Part shown: one piece after another, positions 50,196 to 59,349 of the stretch
Layout of the letters: each line of letters opens with the position of its first letter
Position numbering within the stretch: the stretch's first letter is position 1
Assembly: GCA_964595625.1 (NCBI GenBank)
Contig: CAZQQU010000001.1
Location: 248,001-312,000 of the forward strand
Direction of reading: 5' to 3'
DNA length: 64,000 nt
From: CAZQQU01 sp964595625
Lineage (GTDB): Bacteria; Bacteroidota; Bacteroidia; Flavobacteriales; Flavobacteriaceae
Notes under the pieces: generated by a model
The model's database searches: none
The model's input: only the letters and a program-made list of their open reading frames with translations
What the model was told of the DNA's origin: nothing
Translations under genes and position numbers: made by a program

Positions 50196-51410
50196 ATGAA
50201 CCGTAGAACCATGAAATTTAATCCTGCAGACCAAATTCAAGACCTTCAATATTTTGGTGAATTCGGAGGGGTCAATCCTTCTATTTCAGATTCAACCACC
50301 TATACATTTTTATCAGCTAAAACTATGTTTGACACCTTTGAAGGCAACACCGAGGGCTGTTATTTATACTCCCGACACTCTTCCCCTTCTAATTTGTATT
50401 TGGGACAAGCACTGGCAGCCATGGAAGCCACCGAAGCGGCCCATGTTACCGCTAGTGGAATGGGTGCCATAACCTCTGTTATTTTACAACTTTGTCAAGC
50501 AGGAGACGAAATAGTGAGTAGCCGTACCATTTATGGAGGTACTTATGCTTTCTTAAAAAACTTTACTCCCAAATTTAATATACAAACGCGTTTTGTCAAC
50601 ATTACCCATTTAGAAGAAGTTGAAAAATCAATTACCGAAAAAACCAAACTCATTTATTGCGAAACCGTTAGTAACCCCTTACTGGAAGTAGCTGATATTA
50701 GAGCTCTTGCTACTTTAGCAAACAAATACCAAATACCCTTAGTAGTCGATAATACATTTTCGCCCTTGTCTGTCGCTCCGGCTACCCTAGGAGCTCAAGT
50801 GATAATACACAGTTTGACCAAATTTATAAACGGAAGTAGTGATACCATGGGAGGGGTCATTTGTGGTTCACAGGATTTTATCAATGCGCTAAAAGATGTC
50901 AATGACGGTGCTAGTATGCTTTTGGGTCCGGCTATGGATAGCCTACGGGCAGCCTCTATCTTAAAAAACTTGCGTACCCTCCACATACGTATGAAACAAC
51001 ACAGCCACAATGCACAATATTTGGCTGAAAAACTAGAGCAAAGTGGGTGTAGAGTTATGTACCCGGGTCTTGCTTCGCATCCGGGTCATAGTTTGTACCA
51101 ATCACAAATGAATCCAGAATTTGGATTTGGAGGTATGCTAACTCTAGACGTCGGAAGTTTGGACCGTGCCAATGAGCTTATGGAATTAATGCAAGCCAAA
51201 AACATAGGATATTTGGCCGTAAGTCTGGGTTTTTACAAAACGCTGTTTAGTGCTCCCGGAACATCTACCTCTTCTGAAATACCTTTGGATGAACAAAAGC
51301 AAATGGGACTCACCGATGGATTGATTCGTTTTTCTATTGGTTTAGACAATGACATTGAGCGAACTTATCGGATGATAAAAGATTGTTTCAAGGAGGTAAA
51401 GCTATCATAA
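50196..51410 (+). CDS. Cys/Met-metabolism PLP-dependent enzyme (methionine gamma-lyase-like)
   Basis: A 404-residue fold-type I PLP enzyme. SRHSSPSNLYLGQALAAMEATEAAHVTASGMGAI (about 59-92) contains the tyrosine-arginine and gly-loop region; the PLP lysine is in VIIHSLTKFINGSSDTMGG (about 203-221). YRTIYGGTYAFL-type and NTFSPLSV blocks are present. The canonical Tyr of SRYxNP is replaced by His (SRHSSP). The family includes methionine gamma-lyase, cystathionine lyases and O-acetylhomoserine sulfhydrylase; the exact reaction cannot be decided. The start may be 50196 or the ATG at 50211 (MKFNPADQ). Confidence 0.85.
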   Translation: MNRRTMKFNPADQIQDLQYFGEFGGVNPSISDSTTYTFLSAKTMFDTFEGNTEGCYLYSRHSSPSNLYLGQALAAMEATEAAHVTASGMGAITSVILQLCQAGDEIVSSRTIYGGTYAFLKNFTPKFNIQTRFVNITHLEEVEKSITEKTKLIYCETVSNPLLEVADIRALATLANKYQIPLVVDNTFSPLSVAPATLGAQVIIHSLTKFINGSSDTMGGVICGSQDFINALKDVNDGASMLLGPAMDSLRAASILKNLRTLHIRMKQHSHNAQYLAEKLEQSGCRVMYPGLASHPGHSLYQSQMNPEFGFGGMLTLDVGSLDRANELMELMQAKNIGYLAVSLGFYKTLFSAPGTSTSSEIPLDEQKQMGLTDGLIRFSIGLDNDIERTYRMIKDCFKEVKLS

Positions 51411-51494
51411 TGTAGATTTTTTTGGGGTATTTATGAAGTAGATATTGCATATTTCTATCCAAAATTGTAACATTACGTCTTCTAAATTACCACC

Positions 51495-52943
51495 ATGAAA
51501 CAAATTTCTACTCCGGAAAACAAAAATCTTTCTCTTTCTGAAGCTTTAATACCCATTATTATTCTAATTGGTTTGTTGGCATACAACATTTTTTTTGTTG
51601 AAAGCCAGGAATGGTTCGGGACATATACGTATCAAATTATTTTGTTAATTGGCGGCGCAGTAGCGTTGATAGTTGGCTTATTTAATAAAACTTCTATTAA
51701 GCAAATGGCTTTAGAAGTGTGGGAAAACCTCCGAAGCGTTCTCGTTCCCATTTTAATTTTGTTGTTGGTTGGGGCTTTGGCCGGAACCTGGAAAGTAAGC
51801 GGTGTAATTCCTGCTATGGTGTACTATGGTCTTGAAATTATAAATCCGTCGATTTTTTTACCGTTGACAGTGATAATTTGTTGTTTGGTTTCCCTTTCCA
51901 CAGGAAGTTCTTGGACTACTTCAGCAACGGTAGGGATTGCATTGATAGGGATTGGTACTGCGTTTGGGTTGCATCCGGGTATGGTTGCCGGAGCAGTAAT
52001 ATCCGGGGCATACTTTGGAGATAAAATGTCTCCTTTGAGTGATACTACCAATTTGGCTCCTGCTATGGCCGGCACGGATTTATATACGCACATTCGGTAT
52101 ATGACCATTACCACTGTTCCTACCATTCTCTTGACCTTAGTTATTTTTTCAATATTAAGTATATCTAACAAAGTTACCGGAAACGGTGACTTGAACAGTA
52201 TCAATAGCATTATTGACACCATAGATGCTGATTTTTATATTACTCCATGGTTATTTGTAGTTCCTGTAGGAGTAATTGTATTGGTATTATTCCGTGTTAA
52301 ACCGCTGCTCTCTCTTTCAGCGGGAGTTATATTGGCAGTGGTGTTTGCTGTTTTTTATCAAGAAAATGTGTTACAAACAATTTCTGAATCAAATACTCAA
52401 TCTGTAATTCGAGCTATTTTTTTAGAGACTGAGATTCCTACTGACAACGAACGACTCGAGCGTTTGTATGGCAGTGGCGGAATGAGCAGTATGTTTTGGA
52501 CCATCTACCTGATTGGTTGCGCTATGGTTTTTGGAGGAGTTATGGATGGTATTGGTGCTTTAAAGCGAATAACATCCTCCCTTTTGAAAGTGGCCAAAAG
52601 CACCTTTGGGCTTTTTGCCTCCACGGTTGCCAGTTGTATAGGATTAAACATCTTGGCAAGTGATCAATATCTGGCGATAGTCATCCCCGGAAAAATGTTT
52701 AAAAATGCCTACGAAGAAAATAGTTTGGCGCCTGAAAATCTGAGCCGGACATTAGAAGATTCGGGTACAGTAACATCTGCACTAATCCCATGGAATACCT
52801 GTGGAGCATTCCACAGTGGCGTGCTTGGGGTATCAGTAGGCGATTATTTCGCTTTTGCATTTTTTAACTGGTTGAGCCCCTTTATGACTTTGATAATAGC
52901 CGGATTTAGTATTAAAATCAGGCAACTTCGCAAAAAAGATTAA
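51495..52943 (+). CDS. NhaC-family Na+/H+ antiporter
   Basis: A 482-residue inner-membrane protein with about 11-13 hydrophobic helices. The family core is SLSTGSSWTTSATVGIALIGIG followed by GMVAGAVISGAYFGDKMSPLSDTTNLAPAMAG (about 170-201), the hallmark of NhaC antiporters. The C-terminal part has LEDSGTVTSALIPWNTCGAFHSGVLGV (about 430-456), also conserved. It exchanges sodium for protons; some relatives exchange malate/lactate (MleN) and cannot be excluded. It converges on the Usp gene, sharing TTAA stops. Confidence 0.92.
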   Translation: MKQISTPENKNLSLSEALIPIIILIGLLAYNIFFVESQEWFGTYTYQIILLIGGAVALIVGLFNKTSIKQMALEVWENLRSVLVPILILLLVGALAGTWKVSGVIPAMVYYGLEIINPSIFLPLTVIICCLVSLSTGSSWTTSATVGIALIGIGTAFGLHPGMVAGAVISGAYFGDKMSPLSDTTNLAPAMAGTDLYTHIRYMTITTVPTILLTLVIFSILSISNKVTGNGDLNSINSIIDTIDADFYITPWLFVVPVGVIVLVLFRVKPLLSLSAGVILAVVFAVFYQENVLQTISESNTQSVIRAIFLETEIPTDNERLERLYGSGGMSSMFWTIYLIGCAMVFGGVMDGIGALKRITSSLLKVAKSTFGLFASTVASCIGLNILASDQYLAIVIPGKMFKNAYEENSLAPENLSRTLEDSGTVTSALIPWNTCGAFHSGVLGVSVGDYFAFAFFNWLSPFMTLIIAGFSIKIRQLRKKD

Positions 52944-53800
52944 AGCAGAGAAAAACTTCTGAATTTTCCGGAAGGAATAATTAAAAACGGAATTCGTGTG
53001 TGGAAACCTATGTTTTCAATTGTTGGTTGGAATAACAGGTTTTCAAAAAACGAATGTTTGTTGTTCATCATCACCAATAAATCCACATTCAAATTCTCCT
53101 CGTATTTTTTAATGGTTTCAGTAATGCTGTACGCACGAATGATGTGGAATTCACTCGGAATACCTTCAAAATACTGAGTCAAATTTTTCTTTCTTTTTTC
53201 CTGAGTTTCGTTCAAACTCGTTTTGGTCAGCATGTGTAAAATGTGAATTTGGGATTTGTTTTTGGCAGCCAACTCTTTGGCGATGCGTAATTTGCTTTCT
53301 TCAAATTCTAATTCTAAGTCAGATGGAAAAAGTATATTTTTTAGAGAGTTAAAACGATATCCAGATGGAACAGCCAAAAGCGGAGTTTTTATTTTTTTTA
53401 TAACATGCATCGTTTGTGAACCAAATATCACTTCTTTAGCTCCTGTAGCCCCTTGAGTTCCCATGATAATTAAATCAATATCCTTTTCCTCTGTTTGAAT
53501 TTGCAATTCATCACTGAGGTAATTAAATGCTGAAATGGTTTCAAATCTATGATTGGGGTTGTTAAATTCATTTTTAATTCGGTTGAATGTATCCTCCAAT
53601 CCCTGCATGGATTGTCTTTGGGCTATTTCTGTCAACGATAAAGTGGCAGCGGTGTTTAGGTATTCAGGGTCATAAACCACCGGAGTGTAGGTATTTAGGA
53701 TGTAAAAAGTGCAAATTTCGTCCTTTAATAACTGAACGGCATAACGCAAAGCATTATAGGCATTATCAGAAAAATCGGTGGGTACAATTATTTTTTTCAT
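52940..53800 (-). CDS. Tandem universal stress protein
   Basis: A 286-residue cytoplasmic protein with two Usp domains. The first begins MKKIIVPTDFSDNAYNALRYAVQLL and has the ATP-binding loop GTQGATGAKEVIFGSQTMHVIKKIKTPLLAVP (about 112-143). The second (about 150-286) begins LKNILFPSDLELEFEESKLRIAKEL and has a degenerate loop MNNKHSFFENLLFQPTIENIGFHTRIPFLIIP. One nucleotide-binding domain and one degenerate domain is a common arrangement. Its specific stress is unknown. Confidence 0.88.
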   Translation of the reverse strand: MKKIIVPTDFSDNAYNALRYAVQLLKDEICTFYILNTYTPVVYDPEYLNTAATLSLTEIAQRQSMQGLEDTFNRIKNEFNNPNHRFETISAFNYLSDELQIQTEEKDIDLIIMGTQGATGAKEVIFGSQTMHVIKKIKTPLLAVPSGYRFNSLKNILFPSDLELEFEESKLRIAKELAAKNKSQIHILHMLTKTSLNETQEKRKKNLTQYFEGIPSEFHIIRAYSITETIKKYEENLNVDLLVMMNNKHSFFENLLFQPTIENIGFHTRIPFLIIPSGKFRSFSLL

Positions 53801-53886
53801 GACTTAATCTTTTATGTGTATAAAATTACAAAACAAAAGATATTCGGAATATGATAATTATCAGTGATATGCTCTCAAACTATTCC

Positions 53887-53894
53887 TATATTTG
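53887..53894 (+). promoter_or_regulatory. -7 element for the TerB-like gene
   Basis: TATATTTG lies about 58 bp before the ATG at 53952. A small ACTGC/GCAGT dyad at 53900-53914 follows. Confidence 0.55.
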
Positions 53895-53951
53895 ACGTAA
53901 CTGCAACTGGCAGTCATATTTTTTGTATTTTTAACACACAAAATTTAACCG

Positions 53952-54338
53952 ATGAAATCACAAAAATTTTATCAAAGCTTGGGCAAATTATTTTACGCTA
54001 TAGCTTCTGTTGACAAGGTTGTCAGAAAAGACGAAGTGGAAATTCTAAAATCTTTGGTTAAAGAAAAATGGCTCGATTTAGATGATGTTGAAGATGAATT
54101 TGGCACTGATGCCGCTTATCAAATTGAAATCGTTTTTGATTGGTTATTGGACCAAGACGTGAAGTCTGAAACGGCGTATTTTCAATTTAAAGAATTTTAC
54201 AACCAACAGTCCGAATTATTTTCTACGAAAGTAAAACAACTTATTTGGGAAACATCAGAAAGTATTGCAGCTGCCTTTTCAGGGAAAAACAAAGCTGAAG
54301 AAAACCTTTTGATGGATTTAAAATCGCTTTTACAATAA
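53952..54338 (+). CDS. TerB-like small helical protein
   Basis: A 128-residue all-helical protein. YQSLGKLFYAIASVDKVVRKDEVEILKSLV (about 7-36) resembles the first TerB repeat, where AxADGxVxxxExxxL is typical, here with Asp at the acidic positions. The C-terminal half is helical and ends EENLLMDLKSLL, also TerB-like. TerB-type proteins are cytoplasmic metal-sensing or stress-linked proteins; no ter genes are nearby. pyrD follows 14 bp downstream. Confidence 0.6.
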   Translation: MKSQKFYQSLGKLFYAIASVDKVVRKDEVEILKSLVKEKWLDLDDVEDEFGTDAAYQIEIVFDWLLDQDVKSETAYFQFKEFYNQQSELFSTKVKQLIWETSESIAAAFSGKNKAEENLLMDLKSLLQ

Positions 54339-54352
54339 AATAAATATACTGA

Positions 54353-55381
54353 ATGTATAAACTATTCTTACGTCCTCTTCTTTTTTTAGTTGACCCCGAA
54401 CGCGTACATCACCTTACTACGAAACTCCTACAAATTGCTTATAAACTGGGGCTTACGAAAGTTTTTAAAAAATTTAATCAAGTCAATGATCCTCGGTTGG
54501 AACGCCAAGTTTTTGGACTTACCTTTAAAAATCCGGTAGGATTAGCAGCGGGCTTTGACAAAGATGCCAAACTCTACAAAGAACTATCCGATTTAGGTTT
54601 TGGGTTTATAGAAATCGGCACACTCACTCCCCGACCCCAAATCGGAAATCCTAAAAAAAGACTGTTCCGACTTCCCAAAGACCGAGGACTAATCAACCGA
54701 ATGGGCTTTAACAATCAAGGTGTTTATGAAGCTGTAAAACGACTCAAAAAAAACCACCAAAACATACTTATTGGTGGCAACATCGGAAAAAACAAAGTTA
54801 CCCCCAACGAAAATGCAGTAGCGGATTACTTACTGTGTTTTGATGCCTTGTTTGAAGTGGTCGATTATTTTGTGGTGAATGTTTCTTCTCCCAACACGCC
54901 CAACCTGCGGCAATTACAAGACAAAGAGCCACTCACCCACTTACTGAAAACTTTACAACACGCCAATCGTCAAAAAAAACATCCCAAACCCATTCTACTT
55001 AAAATTGCTCCTGATTTAACCGATCCTCAATTATTAGATATCATTGAAATCGTAGAAAACAGTCAGATCGATGGAGTAATAGCAACTAATACTACACTTG
55101 CACGTACCGGATTACAATCCAATCATCAAACGGAAGCCGGAGGTTTGAGCGGAAAACCTTTAACAAAACGTTCTACAGAAGTTATTCGCTTTTTAGCTGA
55201 AAAAAGCAATCGAAGTTTTCCAATTATTGGCGTGGGAGGAATTTTTTCGGCAGCAGATGCCCTAGAGAAATTAGAAGCGGGTGCCAGTTTGGTACAGCTC
55301 TACACTGGGTTTATTTACGAGGGTCCCGGATTGATTCGAGCCATTAACAAAAAATTACTTCAGACTGCTTCCCCAACTTAG
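54353..55381 (+). CDS. pyrD: Dihydroorotate dehydrogenase, quinone-dependent
   Basis: A 342-residue class 2 enzyme oxidising dihydroorotate to orotate in pyrimidine synthesis, with electrons passed to the quinone pool. The N-terminal amphipathic extension (MYKLFLRPLLFLVDPERVHHLTTKLLQ) for membrane attachment marks class 2. FMN-barrel motifs include NPVGLAAGFDKDAK, EIGTLTPRPQIGNPKKRLFRLP, RMGFNN, VNVSSPNTPNLR (catalytic Ser) and the phosphate-binding IIGVGGI and ASLVQLYTGFIYEGP. Confidence 0.95.
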   Translation: MYKLFLRPLLFLVDPERVHHLTTKLLQIAYKLGLTKVFKKFNQVNDPRLERQVFGLTFKNPVGLAAGFDKDAKLYKELSDLGFGFIEIGTLTPRPQIGNPKKRLFRLPKDRGLINRMGFNNQGVYEAVKRLKKNHQNILIGGNIGKNKVTPNENAVADYLLCFDALFEVVDYFVVNVSSPNTPNLRQLQDKEPLTHLLKTLQHANRQKKHPKPILLKIAPDLTDPQLLDIIEIVENSQIDGVIATNTTLARTGLQSNHQTEAGGLSGKPLTKRSTEVIRFLAEKSNRSFPIIGVGGIFSAADALEKLEAGASLVQLYTGFIYEGPGLIRAINKKLLQTASPT

Positions 55382-55422
55382 AACCTCTAAAGATTTTGTA
55401 CCTTTATAGCGAAATTGAATGT

Positions 55423-56289
55423 ATGTCTCAATCCATCAAAATCATCGAATGCCCCCGAGATGCCATGCAAGGAATCAAGGCTATCATTCCTACGGAGCAG
55501 AAAATACAGTATTTACAATCTCTTTTGCGATGTGGGTTTGATACAGTTGACTTTGGCAGTTTTGTCTCCCCCAAAGCCATTCCACAAATGGCTGATACCG
55601 AGCAGGTATTAGCGGGGTTGGACTTGTCTAAAACCAACAGCAAGCTTTTGGCTATTGTAGCGAATTTAAGAGGTGCGCAAACAGCTGCTCAGTATGAAGA
55701 AATTCGGTATTTGGGCTATCCATTTTCGATTTCTGAAAATTTTCAAATGCGCAATACCCACAAAACTATCGATGAATCGGTAGTGCTTTTACAAGAAATT
55801 ATTTCGGTGGCAACCCAGCACAACAAAGAGGTAGTAGCTTATCTCTCGATGGGATTCGGAAATCCGTATGGAGACCCCTGGAATGTAGAAATCGTTGGAG
55901 AATGGACAGAAAGATTAGCCGCTATGGGAATTAAAATTATTTCCCTTTCAGATACCATCGGTAGTTCAACTCCTGATATTATTTCGTATTTATTTGCTCA
56001 TTTAATTCCGGCTTATCCACATATTGAGTTTGGCGCCCACCTACATACTACCCCTCCCACTTGGCATGAGAAGGTCGATGCTGCATATAAAGCCGGTTGT
56101 CGTCGTTTTGACGGTGCCATTCAAGGCTTTGGAGGTTGTCCTATGGCCAAAGACGAATTAACTGGCAATATGCCTACCGAAAAATTACTTTCGTATTTTA
56201 CGGTCGAGAAACAAGATACCGGAGTGTCATGGCTTGCTTTTGAAAGTGCCTATAATGTTGCCTCCCGAATATTTACAGCCTACCACTAA
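55423..56289 (+). CDS. Hydroxymethylglutaryl-CoA lyase
   Basis: 288 residues from the ATG at 55423 (MSQSIKIIECPRDAMQG). The TIM-barrel enzyme cleaves HMG-CoA to acetoacetate and acetyl-CoA, the last step of leucine breakdown. PRDAMQ replaces the usual PRDGLQ, a variant I associate with Bacteroidota. The metal-binding HLHT, the catalytic Cys loop IQGFGGCPMAKDELTGNMPTE and SDTIGSSTP are present. A related aldolase (HMGL-like family) is the alternative. Its end overlaps the frame of the Crp gene only if the latter's longest start is used. Confidence 0.85.
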   Translation: MSQSIKIIECPRDAMQGIKAIIPTEQKIQYLQSLLRCGFDTVDFGSFVSPKAIPQMADTEQVLAGLDLSKTNSKLLAIVANLRGAQTAAQYEEIRYLGYPFSISENFQMRNTHKTIDESVVLLQEIISVATQHNKEVVAYLSMGFGNPYGDPWNVEIVGEWTERLAAMGIKIISLSDTIGSSTPDIISYLFAHLIPAYPHIEFGAHLHTTPPTWHEKVDAAYKAGCRRFDGAIQGFGGCPMAKDELTGNMPTEKLLSYFTVEKQDTGVSWLAFESAYNVASRIFTAYH

Positions 56290-56299
56290 TCATCAAACT

Positions 56300-56899
56300 A
56301 TGGGTGAAAATTTTTTAAAATTCCTAGAAACTACTTTTCACCTACCCCTTACCCAATTTGAGGAAATACATGGCTTGGTGCGAATTCAAGAATTTGTTAA
56401 AGGTGATTTTCTTATCAATCAAGGAGATTCAACCACTGAAGCTTATTTTATTGAAAAAGGATTAGTCAAAATGTACTCTGTAGATACCTCCGGTAAAGAA
56501 CATATTTTACAATTTGCTTGTGAAAATTGGTTGGTCTTAGAGCGATCCAGTATGTATTTTGACGAACCCTCATTTTTTTATGTAGAAGCGATTGAAGATA
56601 CGACCGCCGTAGGCTTTGGCCAAGATTTATTAGACCGATTACACCTACTACAGCCCCTTTCGATACGTACCAACGAAATTTTATTACAAAATCATATTCG
56701 GCATTTACAATATCGTATCCATATGCTACTTAGTGCCAGTGCAGAAGAACGCTATTTGGAATTTATACGACTGTATCCGGATTTGACCCTCCGGGTTCCG
56801 CAGTGGATGATTGCCTCTTATTTAGGGATTACTCCCGAAAGTTTAAGCCGTGTGAGAAAAGCGTTGGCTTATAAAAATTTTAAACCCCATAATAAATAG
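56300..56899 (+). CDS. Crp/Fnr-family transcription regulator
   Basis: About 199 residues from the ATG at 56300 (MGENFLKFLETTF). The cNMP-binding domain (about 20-120) has FVKGDFLINQGDSTTEAYFIEKGLVKMY; the HTH (about 150-195) has WMIASYLGITPESLSRVRKALAYKNF, close to the family pattern LAxxLGxTPETLSRxRK. The Cys cluster of true Fnr is absent, and phosphate-cassette residues for cAMP are not kept, so the ligand is unknown. Proteins of this type often control catabolic genes; its neighbours are HMG-CoA lyase and proline dehydrogenase. Confidence 0.85.
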   Translation: MGENFLKFLETTFHLPLTQFEEIHGLVRIQEFVKGDFLINQGDSTTEAYFIEKGLVKMYSVDTSGKEHILQFACENWLVLERSSMYFDEPSFFYVEAIEDTTAVGFGQDLLDRLHLLQPLSIRTNEILLQNHIRHLQYRIHMLLSASAEERYLEFIRLYPDLTLRVPQWMIASYLGITPESLSRVRKALAYKNFKPHNK

Positions 56900-56902
56900 G
56901 TA

Positions 56903-58075
56903 TTAAATACCCCGACGTTTTTTTTCTGCTTTAAGCAAATTTAACTCTCTACTGGTTTGTCCGGCTACTGAGGTATTTTCTTCGGCCCGACGAATCAAAT
57001 AAGGCATCACATCTTTCACCGGACCAAAAGGGAGGTATTTGGCTGTGTTGTATCCGGCATGGGCCAAATTAAAAGTGATGTGGTCGCTCATTCCATACAA
57101 TTGCCCAAACCAAATGCGTTTATCATTTGGAGATAACTGTTTTTCCTCCATCAGTTGCAGAGCTAGATGGGTACTGGCTTCATTATGCGTACCGGCAAAT
57201 AAATGAATATCGTCTAAGTGATCAATAATATAGCGAAGAACCTGATTAAAGTTTTCATCGGTAGTCGCTTTGTCCCGGCAAATCGGACTTGGATATCCCT
57301 TTTCTTTGGCTCGCTCATTTTCTTTTTCTAAATAGGCACCTCTCACGATTTTAAAACCCAATTTATAGCCTTTTTGGCGAGCTCTTTGGTGGATTTCTTG
57401 AAGGTAATTCAATCGGTCATGACGATAACATTGCAAGGTATTCCAAACAATTGGAGTTTCTTGGTTATACCGCTCCATCAAGCTTTCGGTCAGTTGATCA
57501 GCGGCATTCTGCATCCAGCTTTCTTCAGCATCGATTAGAAGTAAAATTTTATGGTCGTAGCACTTTTTTGATACCCGATCAAATCGCTCTTGAATATTTT
57601 TCCATTCCTGCTGTTCAGCATCCGAAAGTGGTTGTTTTTCAGTGATTTTACGATATATTTCAAACCTTCCAAAACCGGTAGGTTTAAAAACGGCAAAGGA
57701 TAGTGCCGGATTGTTCTTGGCAAATTCAACCAATTGTAAGACTCGCTCGGTGGTAGCTTCAAAAACCGCTTCTTCCGCTTTTCCTTCAACCGAATAATCC
57801 AATACCGAATAGACTCCTTTTTCGTACATTTTATCAATTACCGGCATACAATCTTCCTCATTTACACCGCCACAAAAATGATCAAAAACTGTACTCCGTA
57901 TCAATCCTTCAACGGGTAGCCCGAGTCCCAATGCCGCTTTGGTCAAGGTAGTACCTATTTTAACCAAGGGTTCATTGTTAATCATTTTAAATAGAAAATA
58001 TGCACGTTCTAATTGGGAATCCGACTTTAATTGAAAAGCAACCTCAGTGTTTTCGAAGAGATTTTTTGAAGTCAT
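56903..58075 (-). CDS. Proline dehydrogenase
   Basis: A 390-residue FAD-dependent TIM-barrel enzyme oxidising proline to pyrroline-5-carboxylate, with electrons passed to quinone. The PRODH core includes ILLIDAEESWMQ (about 178-189), GFKIVRGAYLEKENERAKEKGYPSPI (about 245-270), FAGTHNEAS and FGQLYGMSDHITFNLA. The single-domain form implies a separate P5C dehydrogenase elsewhere. It diverges from aroB across 91 bp. Confidence 0.92.
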   Translation of the reverse strand: MTSKNLFENTEVAFQLKSDSQLERAYFLFKMINNEPLVKIGTTLTKAALGLGLPVEGLIRSTVFDHFCGGVNEEDCMPVIDKMYEKGVYSVLDYSVEGKAEEAVFEATTERVLQLVEFAKNNPALSFAVFKPTGFGRFEIYRKITEKQPLSDAEQQEWKNIQERFDRVSKKCYDHKILLLIDAEESWMQNAADQLTESLMERYNQETPIVWNTLQCYRHDRLNYLQEIHQRARQKGYKLGFKIVRGAYLEKENERAKEKGYPSPICRDKATTDENFNQVLRYIIDHLDDIHLFAGTHNEASTHLALQLMEEKQLSPNDKRIWFGQLYGMSDHITFNLAHAGYNTAKYLPFGPVKDVMPYLIRRAEENTSVAGQTSRELNLLKAEKKRRGI

Positions 58076-58097
58076 CTGATAAAGTAAAATGGTTATA

Positions 58098-58105
58098 CAA
58101 ATATA
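58098..58105 (-). promoter_or_regulatory. -7 element for proline dehydrogenase
   Basis: On the minus strand TATATTTG lies 22 bp before the ATG at 58075, an exact TAnnTTTG match. Confidence 0.6.
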
Positions 58106-58166
58106 GCCATAATTCTATCTGGTTTGAATATTATATGTATTTTCACCACAAAAATTATACGTCAAC

Positions 58167-59246
58167 ATGGAAGCAATTTCTTGTGGCAGTTATACGGTTT
58201 ATTTTGAACAAAACGGGTTTAACCAACTCAAACAGTATATCCGTCAAAACCGGTTTACCCAATTGGTAGTACTAGCAGATCATAACACCTACACTTACTG
58301 TTATGATTATGCAGTCAGCTCTTTAGAATTAGAAACCCCTCCGGTAGTTTTTACTTTTCCTCCCGGGGAAAAAAATAAAAATCTCTCGACCTGTGAAGAG
58401 GCTTGGAATTTTTTATTACAACACCAAATAGACAAACAAGCCTTGGTTATCAATCTCGGAGGAGGTACCGTAACCGATTTGGGTGGCTTTGTTGCTGCTA
58501 CTTATCAACGGGGAATCCCTTACGTTCATATACCAACTTCGTTATTGTCCATGGTTGATGCCTCTGTGGGTGGAAAAACCGGAATTGATTTTCAAGGAAT
58601 TAAAAACCAAATTGGCGTAGTTTCGCCGCCACAAATGGTGGTAATAGATACTTATTTTTTAAAAACCTTAGCACCAGCCGAACTTCATTCGGGCATAGCA
58701 GAAGTATTAAAACACGGATTGATTGCTTCAGAAACCTATTGGAATGAAGTGACGTCTCAAAATTTAGACAGCACCACCAATTGGCTGCCGATTGTCTATC
58801 AATCGGTGGAGATCAAAAACAAGATCGTCAGCCAGGATCCTTTAGAAAATTCTATTAGAAAATACCTCAATTATGGTCATACTTTAGGTCATGCCATTGA
58901 AGCCTTTAGTTTGTCACAACACCATAATCCCCTTACACACGGTCATGCAGTTGCCATTGGAATGATTTTAGCAACTTTTCTTTCAGTCAAGAAATTTGAA
59001 TTGTCAGAATCCGTACTAAATCGACTAGTCCGTACGTATTACCAGTACTATAGTCCGGTTGACATTTCCCCATCGGATATTGAAGAAATTATTGAATGGA
59101 TGAAGTACGACAAAAAGAATAGAAACAAACAAACTCGATTTGTATTACTAAAAGCTGTGGGGCAACCGGTTTTAGATTGCGAGATCGAAGTTTCCTTATT
59201 GCAACAAGCCTTTGCTTATTATGCAGCATGCAAAACGGCTGTTTAA
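58167..59246 (+). CDS. aroB: 3-dehydroquinate synthase
   Basis: A 359-residue cytoplasmic enzyme converting DAHP to 3-dehydroquinate, the second step of the shikimate pathway. NAD-binding GGGTVTDLGGFVAATYQRGIPYVHIPTSLLSMVDASVGGKTGIDF (about 93-137), the metal/His segments HSGIAEVLKHGLI and LNYGHTLGHAIEA, and THGHAVAIGM are all conserved. The start ATG is 12 codons before the first strand. The 3' end carries the left arm of an 18-bp inverted repeat. Confidence 0.95.
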   Translation: MEAISCGSYTVYFEQNGFNQLKQYIRQNRFTQLVVLADHNTYTYCYDYAVSSLELETPPVVFTFPPGEKNKNLSTCEEAWNFLLQHQIDKQALVINLGGGTVTDLGGFVAATYQRGIPYVHIPTSLLSMVDASVGGKTGIDFQGIKNQIGVVSPPQMVVIDTYFLKTLAPAELHSGIAEVLKHGLIASETYWNEVTSQNLDSTTNWLPIVYQSVEIKNKIVSQDPLENSIRKYLNYGHTLGHAIEAFSLSQHHNPLTHGHAVAIGMILATFLSVKKFELSESVLNRLVRTYYQYYSPVDISPSDIEEIIEWMKYDKKNRNKQTRFVLLKAVGQPVLDCEIEVSLLQQAFAYYAACKTAV

Positions 59247-59330
59247 AAGAAGTCATCAAAGGGGATCGACAATCGGTAAATACACTGATAATATAAACCG
59301 GTCGAAAAACTACTTTTAAACAGCCGTTTT
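59232..59330. repeat. Perfect 18-bp inverted repeat with a 63-nt loop
   Basis: AAAACGGCTGTTTAAAAG (59232-59249, containing the aroB stop) and CTTTTAAACAGCCGTTTT (59313-59330) are exact reverse complements. It lies between convergent aroB and the Lrp gene. A terminator is possible, but the loop is long. Confidence 0.85.
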
Positions 59331-59349
59331 AGTAATACGTTACATTGAA

